64,000 nucleotides of DNA. It comes from Planococcus salinarum (lineage in GTDB: Bacteria; Bacillota; Bacilli; Bacillales_A; Planococcaceae). Both the position numbers and the translations under genes were made by a program. The notes beneath the pieces are model-generated. The model worked only from the letters and a program-made list of their open reading frames with translations, ran no database searches and was not told the DNA's origin. Position 1 is the first letter of the stretch, and each line of letters begins with the position of its first letter. Below, in pieces: positions 19,362 to 27,508 of the stretch. The stretch lies in NCBI RefSeq assembly GCF_007004625.1, contig NZ_VIFV01000011.1, forward strand, positions 39,008 to 103,007. Direction: 5' to 3'.

Positions 19362-19375
19362 ATAGAGCGAAAATA

Positions 19376-19453
19376 TTAATCGGTGAAGCTTAATGATGTC
19401 AAGTACCCGAGCATTAGCAGGAGACCTAGGCCGATAAGGATCGATGCATCCAT
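19376..19453 (-). CDS. 25-residue single-helix membrane peptide
   Basis: Short ORF on the minus strand beginning MDASILIGLG and ending GYLTSLSFTD. One hydrophobic helix spans nearly the whole length. GGAGGA is 7 bp upstream of the ATG, and a hairpin terminator follows the stop. Upstream, between the RBS and any promoter, an AAAACAG/CTGTTTT hairpin with a T-run could act as an attenuator. I recognise no family; size and layout fit small regulatory membrane proteins or type I toxin-like peptides. Function unknown. Confidence 0.6.
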   Translation of the reverse strand: MDASILIGLGLLLMLGYLTSLSFTD

Positions 19454-19601
19454 GAAAAATTCCTCCTTTTTCAAAAAAAAACAGCGCGTATTTACTGTTT
19501 TTATTGTACAATGAATTTCAAGAAGATGAAACCTTTACCAATATAATTCGTATAATTAAACACAGTTGTTTAAAAATTGTCCGAAATTGAAGGTGATTGA
19601 G

Positions 19602-20195
19602 ATGAAGAATTGGTGGCAAAAGTCGATTGTGATTGCAGTTGCTGTCCTTAGTCTCGGCATGATTCCTCCCAACCATACCATCTGGGAAAATCTGCTGGAA
19701 GAAAAGGCGGAGCTCAAGACGCAGGAAGTAAAAAGTCCGAATGCTCAAATTACATATGATTGGCTGGATCCCTCGGAATTCTATTATAATAATCCAACCA
19801 TACTCGACACAGTGCACCAGACTGCCGAAGAGCAGGCGTACATGAAATTCGGTTCGCGTATTGGTCCTGTTATCGAGGATGAATTCAAAAATGCCATTTT
19901 GCCGAATATTCAACAGGCGATTGATCTGCATCTTGCACAAGTCGATTCAGACAGCTTGCGCAGACTTGCGATTTCGCAGAAACCTTCCGGTGAGCATTCT
20001 GAGAAAATATTCCACATTTATGATACTGAAACGAATAAGGATAAAATCCGCTTCCATGTCCGGACCGAGAAGAAGCCGCAGGAAGGCTATTACTTCAATT
20101 TCCATTACCATTTGGAAGAAGATGATTTCCAGCAGCATATTACCCTTGGAGATATTTACTGGTCAAAAAACACACCTCCAAAATGGCTGTCTTAA
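19602..20195 (+). CDS. ypjP: YpjP-like exported protein
   Basis: 197 residues from the ATG at 19602, with AAGGTGATTGAG upstream. The N-terminal KKxx-hydrophobic stretch (WWQKSIVIAVAVLSLGMIP) is a signal peptide or membrane anchor without a lipobox. The rest is a soluble extracytoplasmic domain with the YpjP-type block TYDWLDPSEFYYNNPTIL. Gene order (ypjP next to thymidylate synthase, DHFR and ypkP) matches B. subtilis. Function unknown. Confidence 0.85.
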   Translation: MKNWWQKSIVIAVAVLSLGMIPPNHTIWENLLEEKAELKTQEVKSPNAQITYDWLDPSEFYYNNPTILDTVHQTAEEQAYMKFGSRIGPVIEDEFKNAILPNIQQAIDLHLAQVDSDSLRRLAISQKPSGEHSEKIFHIYDTETNKDKIRFHVRTEKKPQEGYYFNFHYHLEEDDFQQHITLGDIYWSKNTPPKWLS

Positions 20196-20519
20196 TAGAA
20201 GAATAGTGATAAAAAAGTGAAACAGCCGAAAATTGCGGCTGTTTTTTTCTTCTTTACAAGAGTTTTATAATCTAAGGTATATTTATACAAGTTAAACTAA
20301 TAGACTATGGCAGCCGCTATTCCGCAAAACAGTTCCTAAGACAAGTAGCCGACGTATATGAGGCTAAGTCTTTGCGACGAGCTTGCGCAGGATCATAGTC
20401 TCTACACTTCACCATAGCGCCGAAACGGTATGATGAATGAAGTTCTTTGGTTCAACTTATATGGCTGTATAAATTCAGTAATTTTCGTTATGATTAAACC
20501 TACAATGGAGGCGAATGAT
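20196..20519. repeat. Gap with imperfect palindromic repeat
   Basis: After the terminator there is an element at 20303-20400 bounded by GACTATG and CATAGTC. It contains CCGCAAAACAG, shared with 18963-18974, and a stretch at 20360-20392 whose reverse complement recurs in pieces at 49750-49772 and 50041-50058. No gene. Confidence 0.6.
20219..20248 (+). terminator. Intrinsic terminator after ypjP
   Basis: AAACAGCCG stem with its complement, loop AAAATTG, then seven T. Confidence 0.85.
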
Positions 20520-21464
20520 ATGAAACAATATTTGGATCTGTGCGAACATATACTGGACAACGGTACAAAAAAAGAAGACCGGACAGGAACTGGGACATTG
20601 AGTGTTTTCGGTTACCAGATGCGCTACAATCTTGCTGAAGGATTCCCGCTGATGACGACGAAAAAGACTGCATTCCGTCTCATCGTTTCTGAACTCCTGT
20701 GGTTTATCCAAGGAGATACGAATGTAAAAACGCTGATTGCCGAAAACAATCACATCTGGGACGAATGGGCTTTCGGGCAATGGGTTTCCAGCCAAGAATA
20801 TGATGGCCCTGACATGACCGATTTCGGACGCCGTGCACAAAAAGATGAGCAATTTGCCGTTCTTTACAAACACGAAATGGCGAAATTCCAGGTAAGAATT
20901 CTTGAGGACGAGGAATTCGCTGAAAAGTATGGCGATCTGGGACCGGTTTACGGCAAACAGTGGCGCTCCTGGCAGACGACTACCGGCGATACGATTGACC
21001 AATTGAAAAATGTGATCGAATCCATTAAAAAGAATCCTGACTCAAGGCGCCACCTGGTGACGGCGTGGAATCCGGAATTTGTCGAAGATATGGCGTTGCC
21101 GCCTTGCCACATCATGTTTCAATTCTATGTCGCTGACGGAAAATTGTCGTGCCAGCTTTACCAGCGCAGCGCCGATGTTTTTCTGGGAGTGCCATTCAAT
21201 ATCGCTTCCTACGCACTGCTGACACATCTGATTGCACGGGAATGTGGTTTGGAAGTCGGGGATTTTGTGCATACAACAGGAGACACCCATCTTTACGTGA
21301 ATCACCTCGATCAAGTGAACGAGCAGCTCAGCCGAACACCGAAAAAATTGCCGACATTAAAGGTCAATGAAGACGTCGAATCAATTTTTGAACTTACAAT
21401 AAACGATATCAGTATAGAAGGTTATGACCCGCATCCGCGGATTTCAGCACCTGTCGCTGTCTAG
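20520..21464 (+). CDS. thyA: Thymidylate synthase, long form
   Basis: 314 residues from the ATG at 20520 (GGAG 9 bp upstream); the open frame extends upstream but not with family sequence. Methylates dUMP to dTMP with methylene-tetrahydrofolate. Catalytic cysteine in [12 protein letters not shown], with [10 protein letters not shown] (phosphate-binding Arg) before it and [20 protein letters not shown] after it. The ~50-residue insertion (about residues 90-140) is that of L. casei and S. aureus ThyA, absent from the 264-residue B. subtilis ThyB. DHFR, which recycles dihydrofolate, follows 11 bp later. Confidence 0.96.
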   Translation: MKQYLDLCEHILDNGTKKEDRTGTGTLSVFGYQMRYNLAEGFPLMTTKKTAFRLIVSELLWFIQGDTNVKTLIAENNHIWDEWAFGQWVSSQEYDGPDMTDFGRRAQKDEQFAVLYKHEMAKFQVRILEDEEFAEKYGDLGPVYGKQWRSWQTTTGDTIDQLKNVIESIKKNPDSRRHLVTAWNPEFVEDMALPPCHIMFQFYVADGKLSCQLYQRSADVFLGVPFNIASYALLTHLIARECGLEVGDFVHTTGDTHLYVNHLDQVNEQLSRTPKKLPTLKVNEDVESIFELTINDISIEGYDPHPRISAPVAV

Positions 21465-21475
21465 GAGGAACATTC

Positions 21476-21973
21476 ATGATTTCATTAATGGTTGCCCATG
21501 ACCCGAAACATGTCATCGGCAGAGACAATCAACTGCCGTGGCACATACCGGAAGATCTTGCCTACTTTAAGAAACACACAGTCGGCAAAGGGATTGTCAT
21601 GGGAAGAAATACGTTTGAATCCATCGGCCGCCCCTTGCCGAAACGGAGAAATATTGTGGTTACCCGCAACAAAGACCTGCAGATCGAAGGAGCCGACGTG
21701 GTGCATTCCCTGGAAACTGCTGTCCGCCTCGCTGAAGAATTTCACGAAGAAGTGATGATCATCGGAGGGGAACAGATTTTCAGGAGTATCCTCCCACAGG
21801 CAGATCGACTGTATATCACGTTAATCCACAAGGAGTTTGAAGGGGACACTTTCTTCCCCGACTATGGACAGGGATGGGAGCTTGTTTCAGAATCCGAACG
21901 TTTTGAATCCGACGGCATCCCTTTCAGCTATTTGATTTTTGAACGGCAATTCGGAGGAGCAGACAATGCTTAG
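21476..21973 (+). CDS. folA: Dihydrofolate reductase
   Basis: 165 residues, RBS AGGAGG. NADPH-dependent reduction of dihydrofolate, coupled to ThyA. Family landmarks: VIGRDNQLPWHIPEDL (substrate loop, acidic E/D), GRNTFESIGRPLP, and IIGGEQIFR (glycine pair of the NADPH site). The stop overlaps the start region of plsC by 8 bases, so the three genes form one unit. Confidence 0.96.
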   Translation: MISLMVAHDPKHVIGRDNQLPWHIPEDLAYFKKHTVGKGIVMGRNTFESIGRPLPKRRNIVVTRNKDLQIEGADVVHSLETAVRLAEEFHEEVMIIGGEQIFRSILPQADRLYITLIHKEFEGDTFFPDYGQGWELVSESERFESDGIPFSYLIFERQFGGADNA

Positions 21974-22679
21974 TTCAATCCGGACTTTTTCTTTTCTGTT
22001 CGGTTATTTGCCGGTGGCAGCGTTGAAGCTCCAACGATTCCAAAAACAAAAGCCTCATATGACCACTGAAGAGTATGATGAACTGATCCATACAGAGCCA
22101 AGGAAATGGGCTTCCGGCATTATGAAGCGCACTAAAAGTGAAGTTGCGGTGGAAGGACTGCACCTTTTGCCGGAAGGGCCGGTTCTGCTTGTCAGTAACC
22201 ATGAGGGGAATTTTGACATTCCGGTCATTCTATCCAGCCTTCCGAAACCGTTCGGCTTCATATCAAAAAAAGAAGTGAAGAAGTTTCCCGTGATTCCGAC
22301 ATATATGGAAGATATGAATTGCGTCTTCATCGACCGCACCGATCGTAGAAGTGCTTTGAAATCGATCGGTGAGACGGCCGAAAAGCTGAAACAGGGGCAT
22401 TCGATTCTGATTTTTCCTGAAGGGACGCGCAGCAAAGGAGAGGCCCTCGGGGAATTCAAAGCCGGTTTTATGCGCATTGCGGTTGATGCCCAAGTGCCGA
22501 TTGTACCGATTGCGATAAAAGGTACGGCCAATATAATGGAGAAAAATAATAACCAAATAAAACCGGCTGACGTATTGCTCCGGATACTCTCTCCAATCCC
22601 GCCTGAAGTATTTACCGGCTTGCCTTCAAAAGAAGGGATCAAGCTTGTCCGGAACGCAATTGAACAGGCGCTCGACTGA
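21966..22679 (+). CDS. plsC: 1-acyl-sn-glycerol-3-phosphate acyltransferase (YpkP-like)
   Basis: 237 residues; ATG at 21966 inside the folA end with GGAGGAGC upstream. The HX4D motif is present as NHEGNFD (about residue 77), and FPEGTRSKG is the glycerol-phosphate-binding block III. One N-terminal hydrophobic stretch. Acylates lysophosphatidate in the membrane. Order thyA-folA-ypkP matches B. subtilis. Confidence 0.92.
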   Translation: MLSSIRTFSFLFGYLPVAALKLQRFQKQKPHMTTEEYDELIHTEPRKWASGIMKRTKSEVAVEGLHLLPEGPVLLVSNHEGNFDIPVILSSLPKPFGFISKKEVKKFPVIPTYMEDMNCVFIDRTDRRSALKSIGETAEKLKQGHSILIFPEGTRSKGEALGEFKAGFMRIAVDAQVPIVPIAIKGTANIMEKNNNQIKPADVLLRILSPIPPEVFTGLPSKEGIKLVRNAIEQALD

Positions 22680-22808
22680 CAGGGGCAGCAGTCTGAAACA
22701 AGCACTTTGTTCTTTGTTGACCGGTGTCTGAAGAACGTATTATTTGCTAAGGCACGTATATATTTTTAAAATAGGGAATAAGGTATATAACTAGAAGGAA
22801 GTGATTTC

Positions 22809-23648
22809 ATGTCAAGGATTCACATAGTGACGGATTCGACTTCGGATCTTCGTCCGGAAGTATTAAAGGAATATGGCGTGCATATGGTGCCGTTGTCCAT
22901 ACAAATTGGCGATAAAACATATTTGGACCGGGTCGATCTTGAGCCGGAATCGTTTCTGGAGCTGATGGAAAAGTCGGAAGAGCTGCCGAAAAGTTCGCAG
23001 CCGGCCCCCGGCGTCTTTAAAGAACTTTACGATGAACTCGGAAAAGACGGCGATCAGATATTGTCAATCCATATGACTGGCGGAATGAGCGGGACAGTCG
23101 AATCGGCCCGCGCAGCTGCAGATTTAACTGAGGCAGATGTTACGGTGATTGATTCCCGTTATATTTCCTACGCCCTATCCTTCCAGGTAATTGAAGCTGC
23201 GGAAATGGCGCGTGCCGGCCGTCCGATGGAGGAAATAGTAGCGAAGGTGGAGGGTATCAGAAGCAAAACCAAGCTATACGTTGTGCTTGACACCCTGGAT
23301 AATATGGTGAAAGGTGGACGGATAGGAAAAGGCCGTGCGCTGGTCGGCTCAATTATGAAGATAAAACCGATTGCTTCACTGGATGACGGTGAATATACAC
23401 CGGTGTTAAAAGCGCGCAGCCATAAAAAAGTTGTCGATTTTCTGTTTGAAGACTTTATCGAACGGACAAAAGGAAAGAATGTCAAAGGGGTCGGTTTGGT
23501 CCATGCCAACGGATTGGCGATGGCAGAGCCATTAAAGGAGCGTATTATTGAATCAGGATATACAGACATCAAATACGATTTCACCACACCGGTCATTTCA
23601 ACACATACGGGCATCGGCGCAATCGGTTTCATGTTCTATACGGATTGA
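22809..23648 (+). CDS. DegV family fatty-acid-binding protein
   Basis: 279 residues, RBS AAGGAAGTGA. Opens HIVTDSTSDLRPEVLKEY, the DegV signature, then SSQPAPGVFKELY and SIHMTGGMSGTVESA, which bind the fatty-acid carboxylate. Members (FakB) present fatty acids to a kinase (FakA); no fakA is nearby. Single gene, flanked downstream by a repeat-rich gap. Confidence 0.92.
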   Translation: MSRIHIVTDSTSDLRPEVLKEYGVHMVPLSIQIGDKTYLDRVDLEPESFLELMEKSEELPKSSQPAPGVFKELYDELGKDGDQILSIHMTGGMSGTVESARAAADLTEADVTVIDSRYISYALSFQVIEAAEMARAGRPMEEIVAKVEGIRSKTKLYVVLDTLDNMVKGGRIGKGRALVGSIMKIKPIASLDDGEYTPVLKARSHKKVVDFLFEDFIERTKGKNVKGVGLVHANGLAMAEPLKERIIESGYTDIKYDFTTPVISTHTGIGAIGFMFYTD

Positions 23649-23651
23649 GTA

Positions 23652-23918
23652 GAAAAGCGCAAGCGCCCGTTCAGCTCTGAAAGGCATAAGACGGAACAGC
23701 GAAGCGGCGTTCTTTGCCGCATAGTCTCGAAATGCGGAAACGGCCGTTCAGCTCCGAAAGGCTTAAGATGAACTTCCGAAGCGGCGCCCTTTGCCGTATA
23801 GGAAGGACAGCTTAAGACCAAGGAGTTGGCCGTTGGAGCCTGGACACTGGACCGGCTTATGACCCGAAGAGCTGGGCCGCTGGAGTCTGGACAACAAGGA
23901 AAAGCGCAAGCGCCCGTT
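23652..23918. repeat. Composite intergenic repeat bounded by a 20-bp direct repeat
   Basis: The 20-mer GAAAAGCGCAAGCGCCCGTT occurs at 23652-23671 and 23899-23918. Between them two related 60-bp units lie at 23665-23724 and 23742-23801 (gcCGTTCAGCTCyGAAAGG start, TTTGCCG and TATAG or CATAG end), followed by shorter degenerate pieces. This fills the degV-ypmR gap; no gene. Elements of the AAAAGCGCAAGCGCC type are common in Bacillaceae intergenic DNA. Confidence 0.75.
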
Positions 23919-23968
23919 AAACGATTGACACTGGAAACAGTTCTCATAACAGTAAAGGAGAGAAAAGA

Positions 23969-24772
23969 GTGAAACGCATCCTGTTTATCATAGTAATGGC
24001 CACAGTTTTATTAGCGGGATGCAGTTCCTCTTTTATTTTCGGCAAAGACGAAGCCACCCCACGGGTACAGACGGCATTTGCCGGTTATCAGGTACCGCCG
24101 AACTTTATTCCCCAAACATTGATTATCACCGCCCTGGGAGATTCGCTTTCCCAGGGGGTGGGGGACGAAGATAACAGAGGAGGGTATGTGGGCCGGCTGA
24201 CATCCCAAATCAGGGAGTGGCCCGGTGTCGTCGGTGCGGTTGTTGAAAATACAGCCAAACGCGGACGGCGCAGTGACCAATTATTGTCCATGTTCCAGAA
24301 GGGTGAATTGACAGGGCCGGTTTCCGAAGCCGATTATATTGTGATGACAATCGGCGGCAATGATATCATGCGTATCGTAAAAAGGGATCTTTTTAACCTG
24401 AACCTTGCAGCTTTTTCAGAAGAATTGCTCCTCTATGAGAACCGCTATCAGAACATCTATTCCACGATTCGTTCAATGAACCCTCAGGCTCCGCTGATTA
24501 TGGTCGGGGTGTACAATCCCTTCTCGCTGATTACGGATGAAATCCAGGAATTCGATGAAATAATGGCAGCTTATAACGATACGATGGAAGAGACATTGGC
24601 GGAAGATCCCCAGGCCTGTTTTGTGCCGGTCCAGGATCTTTTTGAAGGCAATGACAATCTTGTGTATCACACGGATTTCTTTCATCCCAACGGCAACGGG
24701 TACGATTTAATGACAGAACGAATCTTGGAACGCATGGAAGAGTGCGGCATGATATTTGAAGACAGGGGTTGA
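23969..24772 (+). CDS. ypmR: GDSL/SGNH lipoprotein hydrolase YpmR
   Basis: 267 residues, GTG start behind AAAGGAGAG. Lipoprotein signal ending LLAGC (Cys at about residue 17). SGNH blocks: ALGDSLSQG (Ser), TIGGNDIM (Asn), and DFFHPNGNGYDLM (Asp-x-x-His). An extracytoplasmic membrane-anchored esterase or lipase-like enzyme; substrate unknown. It forms a unit with ypmS (6 bp apart), and the order ypmR-ypmS-msr agrees with B. subtilis. Confidence 0.9.
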   Translation: MKRILFIIVMATVLLAGCSSSFIFGKDEATPRVQTAFAGYQVPPNFIPQTLIITALGDSLSQGVGDEDNRGGYVGRLTSQIREWPGVVGAVVENTAKRGRRSDQLLSMFQKGELTGPVSEADYIVMTIGGNDIMRIVKRDLFNLNLAAFSEELLLYENRYQNIYSTIRSMNPQAPLIMVGVYNPFSLITDEIQEFDEIMAAYNDTMEETLAEDPQACFVPVQDLFEGNDNLVYHTDFFHPNGNGYDLMTERILERMEECGMIFEDRG

Positions 24773-24778
24773 GGGTAT

Positions 24779-25354
24779 ATGAAGTTATGGCGGTCAGCAT
24801 TTATTGTGCTACTGGCTGTTAATATATTATTTTTAATTGCTTTTGTGTTTTATGTAACTATTCCTGCAGAGGATCACATCAGCTATGAAGCTGAAGAAAG
24901 CGCAGTTGCCGAGGGCAATACTGTCACAGTAAGAACCTCCAAAGCCGATTTCGAAGGCATTGCCAATACGTATATCCAGGATGCGATGAAGGACCAGCCG
25001 ATGCCGCTGACGTTATCTGTAAACGACGATGTATCACTGTCAACGGAATTGAAGGTATTTTCGATGACACTGCCGATTCTGCTGAGTTTTGAACCGTATG
25101 TGCAGGAAGATGGGAATTTGTTGCTGGAGCAGAAATCGGTCAATGTCGGAATGCTCGACATTCCGCCTGAGTCTGCATTGAAACTATTGCGCGATTCTGT
25201 CACATTGCCGGAATTCATGGAAGTCAATCCGGGCGCGGAGGAAATTCTTTTGCGTCTTTCCGATATCCCGCTGGACGACGGCATCAGCGTAAGAGCTGAA
25301 TCATTTAATCTTGAAGAAGACGATATACGATTGCGAGTCACCATTAGCCAATAA
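24779..25354 (+). CDS. ypmS: YpmS-like membrane-anchored protein
   Basis: 191 residues. One N-terminal membrane helix (about residues 7-29, SAFIVLLAVNILFLIAFVF), then an extracytoplasmic domain rich in strands, ending VRAESFNLEEDDIRLRVTI. Matches the YpmS (DUF2140) type, always next to ypmR. Function unknown; may work with YpmR at the membrane surface. Confidence 0.85.
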   Translation: MKLWRSAFIVLLAVNILFLIAFVFYVTIPAEDHISYEAEESAVAEGNTVTVRTSKADFEGIANTYIQDAMKDQPMPLTLSVNDDVSLSTELKVFSMTLPILLSFEPYVQEDGNLLLEQKSVNVGMLDIPPESALKLLRDSVTLPEFMEVNPGAEEILLRLSDIPLDDGISVRAESFNLEEDDIRLRVTISQ

Positions 25355-25371
25355 GGAAGAGGTGCAGGAAT

Positions 25372-25902
25372 ATGAAAATCGAAAAAGCGACTTTTGCAGG
25401 AGGCTGTTTTTGGTGTATGGTCAAACCTTTCGACAGTCTTCCGGGCATTGAATCAATTGTCAGCGGCTATACCGGCGGAGACCTTAAGAATCCGACATAC
25501 GAACAAGTCTGCACAAACAAAACCGGCCATAAAGAGGCAGTGGAGATCGAATTCCAACCGGACATCTACCCTTATGAAAAACTGCTCGAGGTATTTTGGT
25601 CCCAGATAGATCCGACCGATGCGGGCGGACAATTCTTTGACCGCGGTTCGTCTTATGCTCCGGCCATTTTTTATCATTCGGAAGAGCAACGCGAAGCGGC
25701 CGAACAGTCGAAAAAGGAGCTGGATCAGTCCGGTAAGTTTGATAAACCGGTGGTAACGCCTATACTTGAGGCCAAGCCATTCTATCTGGCTGAAACCTAT
25801 CATCAGGATTATTACAAAAAAAACCCGGCGCATTACGAACGATACTCTGTCGGTTCTGGCAGAGCCGCTTTTATTCAAAAAAATTGGGGTGATCGGACAT
25901 GA
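25372..25902 (+). CDS. msrA: Peptide methionine sulfoxide reductase A
   Basis: 176 residues. [18 protein letters not shown] holds the catalytic Cys in GCFWC near residue 13. [10 protein letters not shown] and [10 protein letters not shown] are further family blocks. Reduces the S form of methionine sulfoxide. The stop overlaps the msrB start (ATGA), giving translational coupling. Confidence 0.96.
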   Translation: MKIEKATFAGGCFWCMVKPFDSLPGIESIVSGYTGGDLKNPTYEQVCTNKTGHKEAVEIEFQPDIYPYEKLLEVFWSQIDPTDAGGQFFDRGSSYAPAIFYHSEEQREAAEQSKKELDQSGKFDKPVVTPILEAKPFYLAETYHQDYYKKNPAHYERYSVGSGRAAFIQKNWGDRT

Positions 25903-26324
25903 AGGAAGATTTGAAGAAGAAACTAACGCCGATGCAATATCATGTGACACAGGAAAGTGGCACTGAGCCGCCATTCCAGGGGGAATATGACAAGCATTTT
26001 GAAGACGGTATTTATGTAGATATCGTTTCAGGAAAACCGCTGTTCAGTTCAAAGGATAAATTCGACGCCCATTGCGGATGGCCGAGTTTCGCCAAGCCCA
26101 TCGAAACGGAAGAAGTGAAAGAAAGTTTTGATACGAGCCACGGAATGCGCCGCACAGAAGTGCGCTCTGCATCAGCTGATTCGCATCTCGGACATCTTTT
26201 CCCTGATGGACCATCGGAATTGGGTGGCTTGCGTTATTGCATAAATTCCGCAGCCCTGCGCTTTGTGCCGAAGGAAGACCTTGAAAAAGAAGGGTATTCC
26301 GAATACAAGGAGCTTTTCGAATAA
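25899..26324 (+). CDS. msrB: Peptide methionine sulfoxide reductase B
   Basis: 141 residues. HCGWPSF and LGHLFPDGP, with catalytic Cys in [11 protein letters not shown] near the C-terminus. The two CXXC zinc motifs of many MsrB proteins are missing ([14 protein letters not shown] in place of the first), as in the B. subtilis enzyme. Reduces the R form of methionine sulfoxide. Confidence 0.96.
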   Translation: MKEDLKKKLTPMQYHVTQESGTEPPFQGEYDKHFEDGIYVDIVSGKPLFSSKDKFDAHCGWPSFAKPIETEEVKESFDTSHGMRRTEVRSASADSHLGHLFPDGPSELGGLRYCINSAALRFVPKEDLEKEGYSEYKELFE

Positions 26325-26351
26325 TTTAGAACGCAATTAAAAATTACATCA

Positions 26352-26376
26352 CCCCGGGCCGCTTGTCCGGGGTTTT
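26352..26376 (+). terminator. Terminator after msrB
   Basis: CCCCGG/CCGGGG stem with GCCGCTTGT loop and four T. Moderate strength. Confidence 0.7.
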
Positions 26377-26407
26377 AAATTTGATTGGAGGAGTGGGTCC
26401 GACAAGT

Positions 26408-26623
26408 ATGGAAAAATCTTTTTATCATTTTGCGCTGTCATACCGTGGAAAGACCGATGCCGATGACTATTCGCGTTTTGCCGACGCCATGTTTCTGGAC
26501 CATGACTTTCCAAAAACAGCAAGGGACTTCGAAAAGATTTCACGTTATCTCGAAGAACATGCGCATCCTGTCATGAAAGCATCCGTGTTCGATGAAATGT
26601 GGGAAGAATACACAAGTTATTAG
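26408..26623 (+). CDS. YozE family protein
   Basis: 71 residues. EKSFYHFALSYRG at the N-terminus, then FADAMFLDHDFPKTARDFEKI, is the UPF0346/YozE pattern: a small all-helical cytoplasmic protein. GGAGGAG is 14 bp before the ATG, longer than usual; an in-frame GTG at 26393 overlaps that RBS, so the ATG is kept on family grounds. Function unknown. Confidence 0.85.
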   Translation: MEKSFYHFALSYRGKTDADDYSRFADAMFLDHDFPKTARDFEKISRYLEEHAHPVMKASVFDEMWEEYTSY

Positions 26624-26693
26624 TGCTCTTCATTGCACTCAACAGCAAAAAACAGTATGATTAGTACGACTAAAATAAAGTGAGGTTTTATTT

Positions 26694-27398
26694 ATGAGTG
26701 TTCATATTAATGCTAAAAAAGGCGATATCGCCGATACGATCCTTCTTCCGGGAGACCCGTTGCGTGCAAAATATATCGCAGAAACGTTCCTGGAAGATGT
26801 AACTTTGTACAATGAAGTAAGAAACATGTTTGGCTATACGGGAACGTATAAAGGCAAACGCATTTCTGTGCAGGGCACTGGGATGGGAGTTCCTTCCATC
26901 TCCATCTACACGACAGAATTGATGGCTGAGTATGATGTGAAGAAATTGATCCGTGTCGGTACTTGCGGATCCATCCACAAAGATGTGAAAGTGCGCGACG
27001 TGATTTTGGCTCAAAGCGCTTCCACTGATTCAAACATGAATGCCATCATCTTCGGCAATGTCACGTACGCTCCAACCGCTGATTTCGGCTTATTGCTGAA
27101 AGCCTACAATGCAGGAGTAGAAAAAGGCCTGAACTTGCGTGTCGGAAACGTCTTCACGGAAGATGTCTTCTACAATGACCACGCAGAGCACGAAAAATGG
27201 GCGCAGTACGGTGTGCTTGCCCTTGAAATGGAATCATCGGCACTTTACACGCTTGCCGCCAAGTTCGGAGCACAGGCTTTATCGATTCTCACAGTGAGTG
27301 ATCACCTGCTGACTGGAGAAGTGACTTCCGCCGAAGAACGCCAAACCACTTTCAACGAAATGATCATCGTTGCATTGGAAGCGGCAATCCAGGACTAA
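26694..27398 (+). CDS. deoD: Purine nucleoside phosphorylase
   Basis: 234 residues, hexameric (DeoD) class. [15 protein letters not shown] (phosphate site), [24 protein letters not shown], and [13 protein letters not shown] (ribose-binding Met-Glu), plus a late SDHL with the catalytic Asp. Cleaves purine nucleosides with phosphate. Terminator follows. Confidence 0.96.
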   Translation: MSVHINAKKGDIADTILLPGDPLRAKYIAETFLEDVTLYNEVRNMFGYTGTYKGKRISVQGTGMGVPSISIYTTELMAEYDVKKLIRVGTCGSIHKDVKVRDVILAQSASTDSNMNAIIFGNVTYAPTADFGLLLKAYNAGVEKGLNLRVGNVFTEDVFYNDHAEHEKWAQYGVLALEMESSALYTLAAKFGAQALSILTVSDHLLTGEVTSAEERQTTFNEMIIVALEAAIQD

Positions 27399-27421
27399 AC
27401 CAAATCTCCAAAAGAAAACAG

Positions 27422-27445
27422 AGACTGTCCATACAGTCTTTTTTT
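27422..27445 (+). terminator. Terminator after deoD
   Basis: AGACTGT/ACAGTCT stem with CCAT loop and seven T. Confidence 0.85.
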
Positions 27446-27508
27446 CGAATATTGAAGTCCGGCTAAAAGAATGCTGATCTGCCGGCAATTATGAAAGTGG
27501 TGAAATGA

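Larger units (their letters stand above)
18890..19375. repeat. Gap filled with imperfect palindromes
   Basis: Holds two near-identical terminator palindromes (18896-18926, 19331-19361). Between them is a 115-bp imperfect inverted repeat (18966-19080) whose ends are GCAAAACAGC and GCTGTTTTGC, a short pair AATATAGGAT/ATCCTATATT, and a GC-rich element at 19181-19276 with AGACGG/CCGTCT ends. No protein-coding gene is supported on either strand. Confidence 0.7.
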
